The notes under the pieces were generated by a model. That model saw only the letters and a list, made by a program, of their open reading frames with translations, was not told the origin of the DNA and did no database searches. Of a DNA stretch of 15,036 nt, positions 7,290-13,857 are shown piece by piece; positions within the stretch are counted from its first letter, which is position 1, and the number at the start of each line of letters is the position of its first letter. The stretch lies in contig VFLF01000170.1 in assembly GCA_009885185.1 (NCBI GenBank), positions 1-15,036 of the forward strand. Reading direction: 5' to 3'. Source of the DNA: Nitrosomonadales bacterium. GTDB lineage: Bacteria > Pseudomonadota > Gammaproteobacteria > Burkholderiales > SG8-41. Position numbers and translations under genes: made by a program.

Positions 7290-7318
7290 TTGACCGCCTG
7301 CCGGGGCGAGGATACAGT
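7290..7318 (+). promoter_or_regulatory. Candidate sigma-70 promoter for the toxin-antitoxin pair
   Basis: TTGACC (7290-7295) and TACAGT (7313-7318) are separated by exactly 17 bp. They match five and four of the six consensus bases. The predicted start near 7325 would leave a leader of about 75 bases before the antitoxin ATG. Confidence 0.45.
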
Positions 7319-7399
7319 CGAACTTGGTAAAAAATAGCGTTAAAAATTCCTGGCATCCCATACGGTGCCGGCGCAGGCAAGCCGCTAAGGAGAAATGCA

Positions 7400-7603
7400 A
7401 TGAATCAGCCGAACGAGCAAGTGATCCTGGAGAAGTTAAAGCGTCTGCCGCCGGAGCGCGTGGCGGAGGTGGAGGACTTCGTGGATTTTTTGTGTGCGCG
7501 CAGTGACGGGCGCGCGCTGACGCGGGACGCCGCGCGTGCGGCGGCTCCGGCCTTCGCGCAGGTGTGGGATAACACCGAGGATGCCGTCTACGATGCGCTA
7601 TAG
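7400..7603 (+). CDS. DUF2281-like antitoxin
   Basis: This 67-residue protein has the block LPPERVAEVEDFVDFL (15-30), typical of DUF2281-type proteins, and ends FAQVWDNTEDAVYDAL. In this family the C-terminal tail usually binds and blocks a toxin encoded just downstream. TAAGGAG (7386-7392) lies seven bases before the ATG, an excellent ribosome site. The toxin gene starts inside its last codons, with an 11-bp overlap, as is usual for type II pairs. Autorepression by the complex is likely but no operator is obvious. Confidence 0.8.
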   Translation: MNQPNEQVILEKLKRLPPERVAEVEDFVDFLCARSDGRALTRDAARAAAPAFAQVWDNTEDAVYDAL

Positions 7604-7928
7604 CTTTGGCGATATTGTGCTGGTGCCGTTTCCGTTTACCGATCAGAGCAACTCAAAGAAACGCCCGGCGGTGGTGGTTTCAAGCAGTGCGTATCATCAA
7701 GCGCGGTCTGATCTGGTGATCATGGCGGTGACGAGTCAGTTGCGGCCCACCGCCCACTTCGGTGAGGTGATGGTGCAGGATTGGCAAACAGCGGGGTTGC
7801 TCAAGCCCTCGGCCATCAAGCCGGTAATCACGACGATCGAGGAGTCGCTGGTCATTCGTGCAATGGGCAAACTCGCGCAGGGCGATGGAGCCGCGTTGCG
7901 GCGCATGATCGCGTCGATCTTCGGGTAG
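7593..7928 (+). CDS. PemK/MazF-family toxin (mRNA interferase)
   Basis: This is a 111-residue protein of usual toxin length. The N-terminus MRYSFGDIVLVPFPFTDQSN is the PemK/MazF beta-barrel start, followed by KKRPAVVVS (22-30) with the conserved arginine and ALVIMAVTSQLR-like residues (VIMAVTSQ 42-49) that carry the second active-site region. The C-terminal VIRAMGKLAQGD fits the last helix. The frame is open further upstream, with an alternative ATG at 7581, but 7593 gives the standard N-terminus and a typical 11-bp overlap with the antitoxin. Family members cleave RNA, slowing growth when the antitoxin is lost. The gene looks intact. Confidence 0.88.
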   Translation: MRYSFGDIVLVPFPFTDQSNSKKRPAVVVSSSAYHQARSDLVIMAVTSQLRPTAHFGEVMVQDWQTAGLLKPSAIKPVITTIEESLVIRAMGKLAQGDGAALRRMIASIFG

Positions 7929-7990
7929 CCGTAACGGCTGACGGCGGTTAAAGACTACGCTCGCGACTGCGGGCGGAGGTGGGTAGTTCA

Positions 7991-8046
7991 CTTCTTTGGC
8001 TGTCTAAAGAAGACGGGGAATGCTACTTAGCTAGACCTGTCCCCGT
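7991..8046. repeat. Composite of two short inverted repeats (REP-like)
   Basis: CTTCTTT (7991-7997) pairs perfectly with AAAGAAG (8006-8012). Immediately after, ACGGGGA (8013-8019) pairs with TCCCCGT (8040-8046) around a TAGCTA centre. Both resemble short palindromic motifs dispersed in proteobacterial genomes (GTTCACTTCTTT... and GACGGGG...CCCCGT types). They abut here as if two elements were joined. They follow the toxin gene and lie in a gene-poor stretch. Confidence 0.5.
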
Positions 8047-8078
8047 GTTCACTCTAGGCTTCGGTCAACGACACGATG

Positions 8079-8363
8079 TTAGGTCGCACCTTTGCACCTA
8101 ACCACGCCCGATACTAGAGGGTACTGACGGCAGAAGTTCTCGCGGCAGACAAACTCCTTGATCTTGGCATTGCCTGGACGAATTATCTCAGGTTCGCCAT
8201 GGAAGCCGCTAGGGCAAAGCTCCAGCGCACGCCTACGCCAATACGTCCTGTTCTGCTCAAGGTTGTAGTTGTAGCCGCCTATGTGCGAATACTCGAGAAC
8301 ATAGGTGTCGCTCCCAATCTTCTCTTCGAGATAGCCCTTACCCCCATGACATGAGCGCGGCAA
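8079..8363 (-). CDS. Small hypothetical protein, probably 5'-truncated
   Basis: This is a 94-residue frame with only a TTG start. The frame stays open about 13 codons further upstream, again without an ATG, to a TAG. It has CHGGKGYLEEKIGSDTYVLE, a GGYNY turn, RRRALELCPSGF and a Cys-rich tail (CRENFCRQ). The look is that of small exported or lipoprotein-like proteins with a YxVxY core and a 'WRRRA-ELCP-GF' helix, but no signal peptide precedes it. I therefore think the 5' end was lost. Base composition is less GC-rich than in the neighbours. Function unknown. The 7929-8078 stretch beside it holds only the repeats listed. Confidence 0.4.
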   Translation of the reverse strand: MPRSCHGGKGYLEEKIGSDTYVLEYSHIGGYNYNLEQNRTYWRRRALELCPSGFHGEPEIIRPGNAKIKEFVCRENFCRQYPLVSGVVRCKGAT

Positions 8364-8408
8364 GTTGTCGAAATATGGAATCAGACGCCATGTCCCGGTC
8401 GAATCGGA

Positions 8409-8855
8409 CTATGCGTCTGCAATCACCGGAAACGCCTCCGTTCTCTCCCACGTCAGCGTATTGATAAACTGCCGCGTCTCCGTGCCCGCTGTGCGCGGCG
8501 TGGTTTCGATCACCAGCTCGTCACCGTTGACGGCAAACTTACGCACCTGCCGTGTGCCGGTCCAGGCTTCGTTCCATGACATGTCAACATCGTGGATCAC
8601 GGTGTCGTCCTCCACCGTGTAGCGCCCGGAATACGCGCTGATGATCGATTTGAACAGGCGCACGCGCTCTGCGTCGGTCAGCACTTCGCCGGCGGGCGGC
8701 GCGCGGTTTTCCTCGACCGTGATCGACATCATGAATCCGCCCGGCGTATACAGGATGTAAGCCTGCGGCAGCATGTCGTTGCGCACTTCACCGGTGTCGA
8801 GAAAACGGCGCGAATATTTCCTGAGCTTCCAGACACCTTCAATACTGCCGGACAT
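8409..8855 (-). CDS. Lipocalin-like domain protein
   Basis: This is a 148-residue protein without signal peptide. MSGSIEGVWKLRKYSRRFLD opens with the G-x-W signature of the small lipocalin-like family (Lipocalin_5 type). The block QAYILYTPGGFMMSIT (31-46) and alternating strands at 77-136 fit a beta-barrel that binds a hydrophobic ligand or forms a cyclase-like fold. The frame is open much further upstream, but that is a shadow of the DoxX gene. The ATG at 8855 shares its A with the TGA stop of DoxX (TGATG), so translation is probably coupled. No enzyme activity can be assigned. Confidence 0.8.
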   Translation of the reverse strand: MSGSIEGVWKLRKYSRRFLDTGEVRNDMLPQAYILYTPGGFMMSITVEENRAPPAGEVLTDAERVRLFKSIISAYSGRYTVEDDTVIHDVDMSWNEAWTGTRQVRKFAVNGDELVIETTPRTAGTETRQFINTLTWERTEAFPVIADA

Positions 8856-9247
8856 CACGCGCGCCCGATCACATGCAACAGCACCAGCAAGCCGCCGATC
8901 ACCGCCACGTTGTTCAATGCCGCGATGCGCAGCATGTGGCGCCGCATCGGATCCTCGATCAGCCAGAAACGATGAAAGATCGCGCCGGCGATGGCGGTAA
9001 ACGCGATCAGCAGCCACACGCCGATGTCCGCGTGCCAGCCGGAGAGCAGCAGCGCGCAACCTGCAAACTCCATCGCTATACCGAACCAAAAAGCAACCGC
9101 CGGCAGCGGCACGCCGAACCCGGCCATGCGCTGGATATGGTCTTTGACGCGCGCCGGCATGACGTTCAATGTGCCGGCGGCCAGAAACAAAGCCGCGATC
9201 ATCCATTTGCCGGCGGTTACCATCCATGATGGATCTTGCTGAAACAT
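8855..9247 (-). CDS. DoxX-family membrane protein
   Basis: This is a 130-residue inner-membrane protein with four hydrophobic helices (about 12-30, 48-68, 75-93, 109-128). The first helix region GKWMIAALFLAAGTLNVMPA and the segment FWFGIAMEFAGCALLLSGW are typical of DoxX. Family members are small quinone-pathway or redox-associated membrane proteins, mostly without known function. GGAG a few bases upstream of the ATG at 9247 supports the start over an in-frame ATG at 9295. The stop overlaps the lipocalin-like start by one base. The gene is divergent from the LLM oxidoreductase, with 149 bp between them. Confidence 0.83.
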   Translation of the reverse strand: MFQQDPSWMVTAGKWMIAALFLAAGTLNVMPARVKDHIQRMAGFGVPLPAVAFWFGIAMEFAGCALLLSGWHADIGVWLLIAFTAIAGAIFHRFWLIEDPMRRHMLRIAALNNVAVIGGLLVLLHVIGRA

Positions 9248-9313
9248 TGCTTCTCCCTTTGTAGTGGTCGGTATTTCAGGCCACATTATGCCCAAACCCG
9301 ATTATTGCCAAAC

Positions 9314-9349
9314 GGGAAACTATCTCGCGCCAAAATGGCGCTTGTTTCC
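9314..9349. promoter_or_regulatory. Nested inverted repeat in the DoxX/LLM divergent region (candidate operator)
   Basis: GCGCCA (9327-9332) and TGGCGC (9336-9341) are perfect arms around AAA. Outside them GGAAAC (9315-9320) and GTTTCC (9344-9349) form a second, asymmetrically spaced pair. The element lies midway between the divergent starts and overlaps a candidate -35 for the LLM gene. It could be an operator for both genes or an RNA hairpin. No regulator gene adjoins it. Confidence 0.45.
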
Positions 9350-9371
9350 ACACCCCCCCATTCCCTACAAT
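9342..9371 (+). promoter_or_regulatory. Candidate promoter for the catabolic cluster
   Basis: TTGTTT (9342-9347) and TACAAT (9366-9371) are 18 bp apart. The -10 matches five of six consensus bases and the -35 is weak. A start near 9378 would leave a leader of about 19 bases that contains the AAAGGA ribosome site of the LLM gene. The -35 lies within the right arm of the inverted repeat at 9314-9349, a position suited to repression or activation. Confidence 0.4.
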
Positions 9372-9396
9372 CGCAGGCTGAAAAAAGGATAACCCC

Positions 9397-10446
9397 ATGA
9401 AATTCGGCATTTTTGGCGGCGCCCGCGTTGGCCGCGCGGACACTCTGCACGACAGCCACGGCTTCAAAGATTTTATCAATTACGTCATCGCCGCCGAAAA
9501 AATCGGCTTCGAGGGCATGTTTCTGGTGGAGCACCACTTCACCGGGCAGGGACAGCTTTCCGCGTCGCTGAATCTGCTGTCCTATCTGGCCGCGAAAACC
9601 ACGCGCATACGTCTGGGCACGGGCGTGGTGGTGCTGCCGTGGCACAACCCGGTGCTGCTGGCCGAACAGGTGGCCACGCTGGATGTGCTTTCCGGCGGGC
9701 GCGTCGATCTGGGTATTGGCCGCGGTTACCGCAAGGAAGAGTTCGCCCAGTTCTGCATCCCCATCACCGAAGCGCAGGAGCGCTTCGAGGAATGTTTCAA
9801 CCTGATGCTCAAATCGTGGGCTAGCGACGAGCGCTTTTCCCATCAAAGCAAGCGCTGGAATTTCGACAATATCGTGGTGGAACCCGCGCCGATTCAGCGG
9901 CCGCATCCGCCCATCTGGATGGCGGGCGGCAGCCCGGGGGGCATCGCCTTTATCGCCAGCAAAAACCATAACCTGATGCTCGACCAGCTCGCCACCGTCG
10001 AGCAGGTGCGCACGCGCGTCGGCGCTTATCTCGACGGCCTTGAAAAAATCGGCAAGCCGCGCGACAGCACACGCTGCGCGGTAGCGCGCTCGGTCACCAT
10101 CGTCAAAACCGAGGCGGAACGCAAAGCGGCTCTTGAGCGGCGCAAGGAAACCTTCAAGCGCATCGGCGCCATCGCCGTCCACGGAACGCCGGGCGCGGCG
10201 CCATCCGCCGTTAGCCAAGCCGACCCTGATCTCGCCAGCGACGACAGCGCCTTGATGGGCTCGCCGCAGGAAATCGTCGACCGCATCGGCATACTGGCCG
10301 AAGCAGGCACGGGGTACATCCTCATTAGCATGCCGTCCATCACACCTGAGTCGATGCAGCAATTCGCCGAGGAAATTCTGCCGCACGTGAAAGATGTCGG
10401 TCCGAAATTCAGCTCTGTTCCGGCCGGACAACAGGCCGCGGCCTAG
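9397..10446 (+). CDS. LLM-class flavin-dependent monooxygenase (luciferase-like)
   Basis: This is a 349-residue TIM-barrel oxidoreductase of the bacterial-luciferase family. Landmarks are MKFGIFGGAR at the start, EGMFLVEHHF (39-48), TRIRLGTGVVVLPWHNPVLL (69-88), LDVLSGGRVDLGIGRGY (95-111) and RPHPPIWMAGGS (168-179). The family uses reduced FMN or F420 with oxygen to hydroxylate or cleave substrates. The flavin reductase encoded 42 bp downstream favours FMNH2. AAAGGA about seven bases before the ATG supports the start. The C-terminal 'MGSPQEIVDRI' helix and its length are normal. The substrate is unknown; hydrolase and CoA-transferase genes downstream suggest a carboxylic acid or ring-derived compound. 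Confidence 0.9.
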   Translation: MKFGIFGGARVGRADTLHDSHGFKDFINYVIAAEKIGFEGMFLVEHHFTGQGQLSASLNLLSYLAAKTTRIRLGTGVVVLPWHNPVLLAEQVATLDVLSGGRVDLGIGRGYRKEEFAQFCIPITEAQERFEECFNLMLKSWASDERFSHQSKRWNFDNIVVEPAPIQRPHPPIWMAGGSPGGIAFIASKNHNLMLDQLATVEQVRTRVGAYLDGLEKIGKPRDSTRCAVARSVTIVKTEAERKAALERRKETFKRIGAIAVHGTPGAAPSAVSQADPDLASDDSALMGSPQEIVDRIGILAEAGTGYILISMPSITPESMQQFAEEILPHVKDVGPKFSSVPAGQQAAA

Positions 10447-10488
10447 CCGCCGGCGATCTGCGCTGATTCCGTGCTACAAGACGCTCGC

Positions 10489-11016
10489 ATGACACCCCCG
10501 CCCGCCGCCAAGGCCAAAGCCGCGCCGCCTGCCGATGCGCGCACGGCGCTGCGCTCGGCGCTGGGCCGCTTCGCCACCGGCGTCACCGTGATTTCGGCGC
10601 AAACCACCGACCACCACGTGCATTGCATGACGGTGAATTCGTTTGCCTCGCTGTCGCTCGATCCACCGCTGATTTTGTGGACACTGCGCTCGCGTTCGGC
10701 ACGCTACCATACCTTTTCAAAAACAGAGGCCTTTTCGGTGAGCGTGCTGGCGGAAACGCAGATCGATATCGCGCGCAAGCACGCGCAACCGCCCGCCGAC
10801 GGTTTCGCCGAACGTAGCTGGAAAGGTTTTCTCGGCGGCTGCCCGATCGTGGAAGGCGCGTCCGCGCATTTCATTTGCAAGGGCCACACCGAGGTCAACA
10901 AGGGCGATCACGTGATCCTCATTGGCGAGGTCACGGAATTCGCCGAGCACCACCATCCGCCGCTGGTGTTCATGGGCGGCAAGTACTATTCCGGCTCCAG
11001 CCTGAAATCGCTGTAA
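10489..11016 (+). CDS. Flavin reductase-like (HpaC-type) FMN-binding protein
   Basis: This is a 175-residue protein with the flavin reductase-like split beta-barrel. Motifs are RFATGVTVISA (27-37), CMTVNSFASLSLDPPLILW (46-64), FSVSVLAETQ (82-91) and FMGGKYYSG at the end. It would use NAD(P)H to make reduced FMN for the neighbouring monooxygenase. A GTG at 10471 could also start the frame, but the ATG at 10489 begins just before the Ala/Pro-rich leader and is preferred. Neither has a good ribosome site, so coupling to the LLM gene is possible. Similar domains are also found in styrene- and phenol-type monooxygenases. Confidence 0.88.
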   Translation: MTPPPAAKAKAAPPADARTALRSALGRFATGVTVISAQTTDHHVHCMTVNSFASLSLDPPLILWTLRSRSARYHTFSKTEAFSVSVLAETQIDIARKHAQPPADGFAERSWKGFLGGCPIVEGASAHFICKGHTEVNKGDHVILIGEVTEFAEHHHPPLVFMGGKYYSGSSLKSL

Positions 11017-11161
11017 CCGGGCTGGCTGGCGAACGGCTAATGGCTGACAGCTAATGGTCAGGGTGCCATTGGCCGTGCCGGCGCCGCCGTCGTAAAATTC
11101 TATTTCACTTCTCGTTACCTCGTACCGACCTCGCACTCACCAACTTTCAGGGAGAACACAC

Positions 11162-11947
11162 ATGGAATCCAATTCCGCCACGCGTGACGGCTTTGTCAAA
11201 ACCAAAGGCTACGGCCGCATTCATTATCGCGAAGCAGGCAAAGGCCCAGCGCTGATGCTGATGCACACCAACGGCGGCTCGGCGCATCAATACGAAGCCA
11301 TTGCGCCGCTACTGGCAAAACACTTTCGCGTGATTTCGTGGGACATGCCGGGGCATGGTGATTCCGATCGCATCCAGCGCCATTTCAGCATCGAAGACCA
11401 CGCCAAGGCGCTGGCCGCGCTGATGACCGCGCTCAAGATCAAGGCCGCGCATATCAGCGGCGCATCGGTGGGCGGCAGCGTTACCGTCGCCTTTGCAAGC
11501 CTGTTCCCCACGCGCACCCTAAGCGCGGTGCCAGTTGAAACGCCCTGCCGTAATTCAGACGAATGGGGCGCCAACTGGCATCACACCGAAGGCAACTTCG
11601 GCCTGCCGATGCAAACCGCCGCGCAAATCAAAGAGCGCGTCGCGGTCGTCGACGCCGCGCTCGAACAACGCTGGAACATCGACCGCAGCAAGGCCGGCGC
11701 ATGGGCCATGGTGGACGTGATGTGGGGCATCCGTGAATTCAACGTGGTGGCCGCCGCGAAAAAAATCAAAAAGCCGATGATGATCGTCTACGGCAGAAAA
11801 GGCCCGACCATAGCACTCAAAGACCGGCTCACCGGCGCCGCGCCCAAGGCCAAACTCGCCGTGATGGAAAACTCCGGCCACTTCCCAATGCTGGATGAAC
11901 CGTCGGCATTCGCTTCGTTGTACATCAAGTTTTGCGGTGGGAAATAA
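11162..11947 (+). CDS. Alpha/beta-fold hydrolase
   Basis: This is a 261-residue cytoplasmic hydrolase. The oxyanion region is MLMHTNGGSAHQYEAIAPLL (32-51), the SWDMPGHGDSDR loop is at 59-70, and the nucleophile elbow is GASVG with Ser102. The catalytic His is in NSGHFPMLDEP (His240). The usual acid after strand 6 (GxxD) is replaced by GRKGP (211-215), so the third triad residue is not where I expected it. Asp221 or an acid elsewhere may serve. GGGAGA about seven bases before the ATG supports the start. It follows the flavin reductase after 145 bp and probably acts on a product of the monooxygenase, for example as a ring-fission or ester hydrolase. This is inference from position. Confidence 0.87.
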   Translation: MESNSATRDGFVKTKGYGRIHYREAGKGPALMLMHTNGGSAHQYEAIAPLLAKHFRVISWDMPGHGDSDRIQRHFSIEDHAKALAALMTALKIKAAHISGASVGGSVTVAFASLFPTRTLSAVPVETPCRNSDEWGANWHHTEGNFGLPMQTAAQIKERVAVVDAALEQRWNIDRSKAGAWAMVDVMWGIREFNVVAAAKKIKKPMMIVYGRKGPTIALKDRLTGAAPKAKLAVMENSGHFPMLDEPSAFASLYIKFCGGK

Positions 11948-12002
11948 TCGTTTGATCCCCGGTAACAGCGTTCACCAAGCCAGCGTGCATGCCACTGAAT
12001 AA

Positions 12003-12047
12003 GCCCCCTCCCTTGTGCGCAGCGCGGGGGAGGGTTGGGGAGGGGGC
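12003..12047. repeat. GC-rich palindromic element upstream of the DUF559 gene
   Basis: GCCCCCTCCC (12003-12012) and GGGAGGGGGC (12038-12047) are perfect 10-bp inverted arms. A further GGGGGAGGG (12026-12034) lies inside and can compete for pairing. The right arm overlaps the first codons of the DUF559 gene and the G-rich run may double as its ribosome site. Similar C-rich/G-rich repeats are common next to DUF559 genes in proteobacteria, as I recall. Confidence 0.6.
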
Positions 12048-12442
12048 CGCAAATACGCAATAAACTCGCACAATCCCGCGCACGCAAACTACGCAACCAA
12101 TCCACTGATGCCGAACGTTTGCTTTGGCGGCACTTGCGAGGCCGACAATTGAGTGGCCACCGCTTTCGCCGCCAAGTTCCCATAGGGGCATACATCGCGG
12201 ACTTCGCCTGCCTTGATGCAAAACTCGTGATTGAGCTTGATGGCGGCCAACATCAGGAGCAATCTGCAAAAGACGCTCGCCGCGACGCGCGCATCAACGG
12301 CGAAGGGTATCGAGTGTTGCGATTCTGGAACAATCAGGTGTTCGAAGAAACTGCTGCCGTTCTCGAAGTAATATTACGTGAGTTGCTGTCATTGCGCCCC
12401 CATCCTGTCCTTCCCCCGCAAGCGGGGGAAGGGACCCTATGA
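12035..12442 (+). CDS. DUF559 (Vsr-like) endonuclease-domain protein
   Basis: This 135-residue protein carries the DUF559 fold, related to the very-short-patch-repair nucleases. Motifs are ARKLRNQSTDAERLLWRHLR (16-35), RFRRQVPIGAYIADFACLD (43-61) and VIELDGGQHQE (65-75), then GYRVLRFWNNQV (91-102). Asp56, Glu68 and the GGQH segment are the expected catalytic positions. No ATG exists; the frame starts with TTG at 12035 after a G-rich run. Residues after ~120 (RPHPVLPPQAGEGT) are encoded by the downstream repeat. The gene separates the hydrolase from the CoA-transferase and has no visible role in their pathway. Its biological role is unknown. Confidence 0.82.
   Translation: MGRGPQIRNKLAQSRARKLRNQSTDAERLLWRHLRGRQLSGHRFRRQVPIGAYIADFACLDAKLVIELDGGQHQEQSAKDARRDARINGEGYRVLRFWNNQVFEETAAVLEVILRELLSLRPHPVLPPQAGEGTL
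12407..12435. repeat. GC-rich hairpin at the 3' end of the DUF559 gene
   Basis: TTCCCCCGC (12411-12419) and GCGGGGGAA (12422-12430) form a perfect 9-bp stem with an AA loop. GTCC/GGGAC extends it with one bulge. It encodes the C-terminal tail of the DUF559 protein. No T-tract follows, so a classical terminator is unlikely, though the hairpin may slow readthrough or protect the 3' end. Confidence 0.6.
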
Positions 12443-12485
12443 TGTAGCGTCAGAATAAGTAAGCTTCTTTGTATGCATAATTTTC

Positions 12486-13157
12486 ATGCTCGACAAAATC
12501 ATCGCTTCGCTCGATCAGGCCGTCGCCGATATCCCTGACGGCGCGACCGTCATGATTGGCGGCTTCGGTGATGCTGGCATGCCCGAAGGCCTGGTGCAGG
12601 CGCTGATCCGGCACCACGCCAAAGACCTCACACTGATTTCCAATCACGCGGGACGCGGCGAAACCGGCGCGGCACGGTTGATCCAGCAGGGTCGCGTGCG
12701 CAAAATGGTGTGCAGTTTTCCGACGGCTAAATCCGCCGTCGTTTTGAGCGAATTTTTGCGCGCCGGCAAAATCGAACTGGAACTCGTGCCGCAAGGCACC
12801 CTCGCCGAACGCATTCGCGCGGGAGGCTCCGGCATTGAAGCCTTTTACACCCCCACGGGTTACGGCACCGAAATCGCCGCGGGCAAACTCACCATGACGC
12901 TCGACGGCATCGACTGCATTCTGGAGCGCGCGCTCAAGGCTGACTACGCCTTCGTGCGCGCACGGCACGCCGACCGCTGGGGCAACCTCACCTACAACCA
13001 ATCATCGCGAAATTTCAATCCGCCGATGGCGATGGCGGGCCGCTGCACCATCGCCGAAGTGGATGAGATCGTTGAACTCGGCGCGATCCATCCTGAACAG
13101 GTGATCACCCCCGGCATCTTTGTGCGGCGCGTAGTCAAGACCGCGCCAGCATCATGA
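12486..13157 (+). CDS. 3-oxoacid CoA-transferase, subunit A
   Basis: This is a 223-residue alpha subunit of a type I CoA-transferase (PcaI/ScoA/AtoD type), which moves CoA from a donor such as succinyl-CoA to a 3-oxoacid. The glycine-rich TVMIGGFGDAGMPEGLVQAL (21-40) and LISNHAGRGETG (50-61) are family signatures. GTLAERIRAGGSGIEAFYTP and RADRWGNLTYN-like sequence (RHADRWGNLTYN) also fit. No ribosome site is evident before the ATG at 12486, 43 bp after the DUF559 stop. Its last codons overlap the subunit B start (ATGA at 13154-13157), so the subunits are translated together. The exact acid (3-oxoadipate, acetoacetate or other) cannot be told. Confidence 0.92.
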   Translation: MLDKIIASLDQAVADIPDGATVMIGGFGDAGMPEGLVQALIRHHAKDLTLISNHAGRGETGAARLIQQGRVRKMVCSFPTAKSAVVLSEFLRAGKIELELVPQGTLAERIRAGGSGIEAFYTPTGYGTEIAAGKLTMTLDGIDCILERALKADYAFVRARHADRWGNLTYNQSSRNFNPPMAMAGRCTIAEVDEIVELGAIHPEQVITPGIFVRRVVKTAPAS

Positions 13158-13843
13158 AAATTACCGGTGGCGCCATCATGAAAAAAACCCCGCTCACCCG
13201 TGAACAAATCGCCCGGCGCATCGCACGGGATTTACCCGATGGCTGCTACGTTAATCTCGGCATCGGCATTCCCACGCTGTGCGGCAATTACATCCCGGCG
13301 GATCGCGAAGTCATTCTGCACAGCGAAAACGGCGTGCTCGGCTACGGCCCCAAACCCGCAGCGGGCAAAGAAGACCCCAACCTGATCAACGCCGGCAAGG
13401 AATTCATCACCCTGCTGCCCGGCGGCAGCTTCAGCCATCAGGCCGATTCGTTTTCCATGACACGCGGGCGGCACGTGGATTTCGCCGTGCTCGGCGGAAT
13501 GCAGGTGTCGGTACGTGGCGATCTCGCCAACTGGAAAGTGCCCGGCGCGCCGATGGGCGCCATCGGCGGCGCGATGGACATCGCCTGCGGCGCCAAACAG
13601 GTGTTCGTCGCCATGACGCATGTCACCAACAAAGGCGAACCTAAAATCGTCAATCAGTTGAGCTACCCGCTAACCGCATTGAAATGCGTGACACGGATTT
13701 TTACCGACATTGCGGTGATCGATGTCACGCCGGGCGGGTTGGTGCTGCGGGAAGTGGCGCCGGGGTTTACGGCGGAAGATGTGCAGGCGGTGACGGAGCC
13801 GGCGTTTACGGTGTCAACTACATTGACGGACATCGCATCGTAG
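13154..13843 (+). CDS. 3-oxoacid CoA-transferase, subunit B
   Basis: This is a 229-residue beta subunit (PcaJ/ScoB/AtoA type). LTREQIARRIARDLPDG (14-30) and CYVNLGIGIPTLCGNYI (31-47) match the family. The catalytic glutamate that forms the glutamyl-CoA intermediate is in HSENGVLGYGP (Glu58). Later blocks are FVAMTHVTNKGEPKIV and the C-terminal FTAEDVQAVTEPAFTVS. The ATG at 13154 overlaps the subunit A stop. A second in-frame ATG at 13178 (MKKTPLTREQ) gives a more usual N-terminus and is equally possible. The gene converges on rtcB with only 14 bp between stops and no clear terminator. Confidence 0.92.
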   Translation: MKITGGAIMKKTPLTREQIARRIARDLPDGCYVNLGIGIPTLCGNYIPADREVILHSENGVLGYGPKPAAGKEDPNLINAGKEFITLLPGGSFSHQADSFSMTRGRHVDFAVLGGMQVSVRGDLANWKVPGAPMGAIGGAMDIACGAKQVFVAMTHVTNKGEPKIVNQLSYPLTALKCVTRIFTDIAVIDVTPGGLVLREVAPGFTAEDVQAVTEPAFTVSTTLTDIAS

Positions 13844-13857
13844 TTTGGCGACGATTT

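Noticed and set aside
8856..9227. N-terminal extension of the lipocalin-like protein
   Set aside because: It is the DoxX gene read in another frame. The TGATG overlap places the true start at 8855.
9286..10431. A 381-residue open frame on the minus strand opposite the LLM gene
   Set aside because: It mirrors the codon pattern of a clear LLM monooxygenase on the plus strand, has no recognisable domain, and is a GC-driven shadow.
11036..11061. Direct 8-mer repeat GCTAATGG and small CTGAC/GTCAG dyad upstream of the hydrolase
   Set aside because: Too short to separate from chance and not linked to a promoter or known element.
12407..12435. Rho-independent terminator after the DUF559 gene
   Set aside because: The stem is strong but no T-tract follows and it lies inside coding sequence. 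It is better described as a repeat hairpin.
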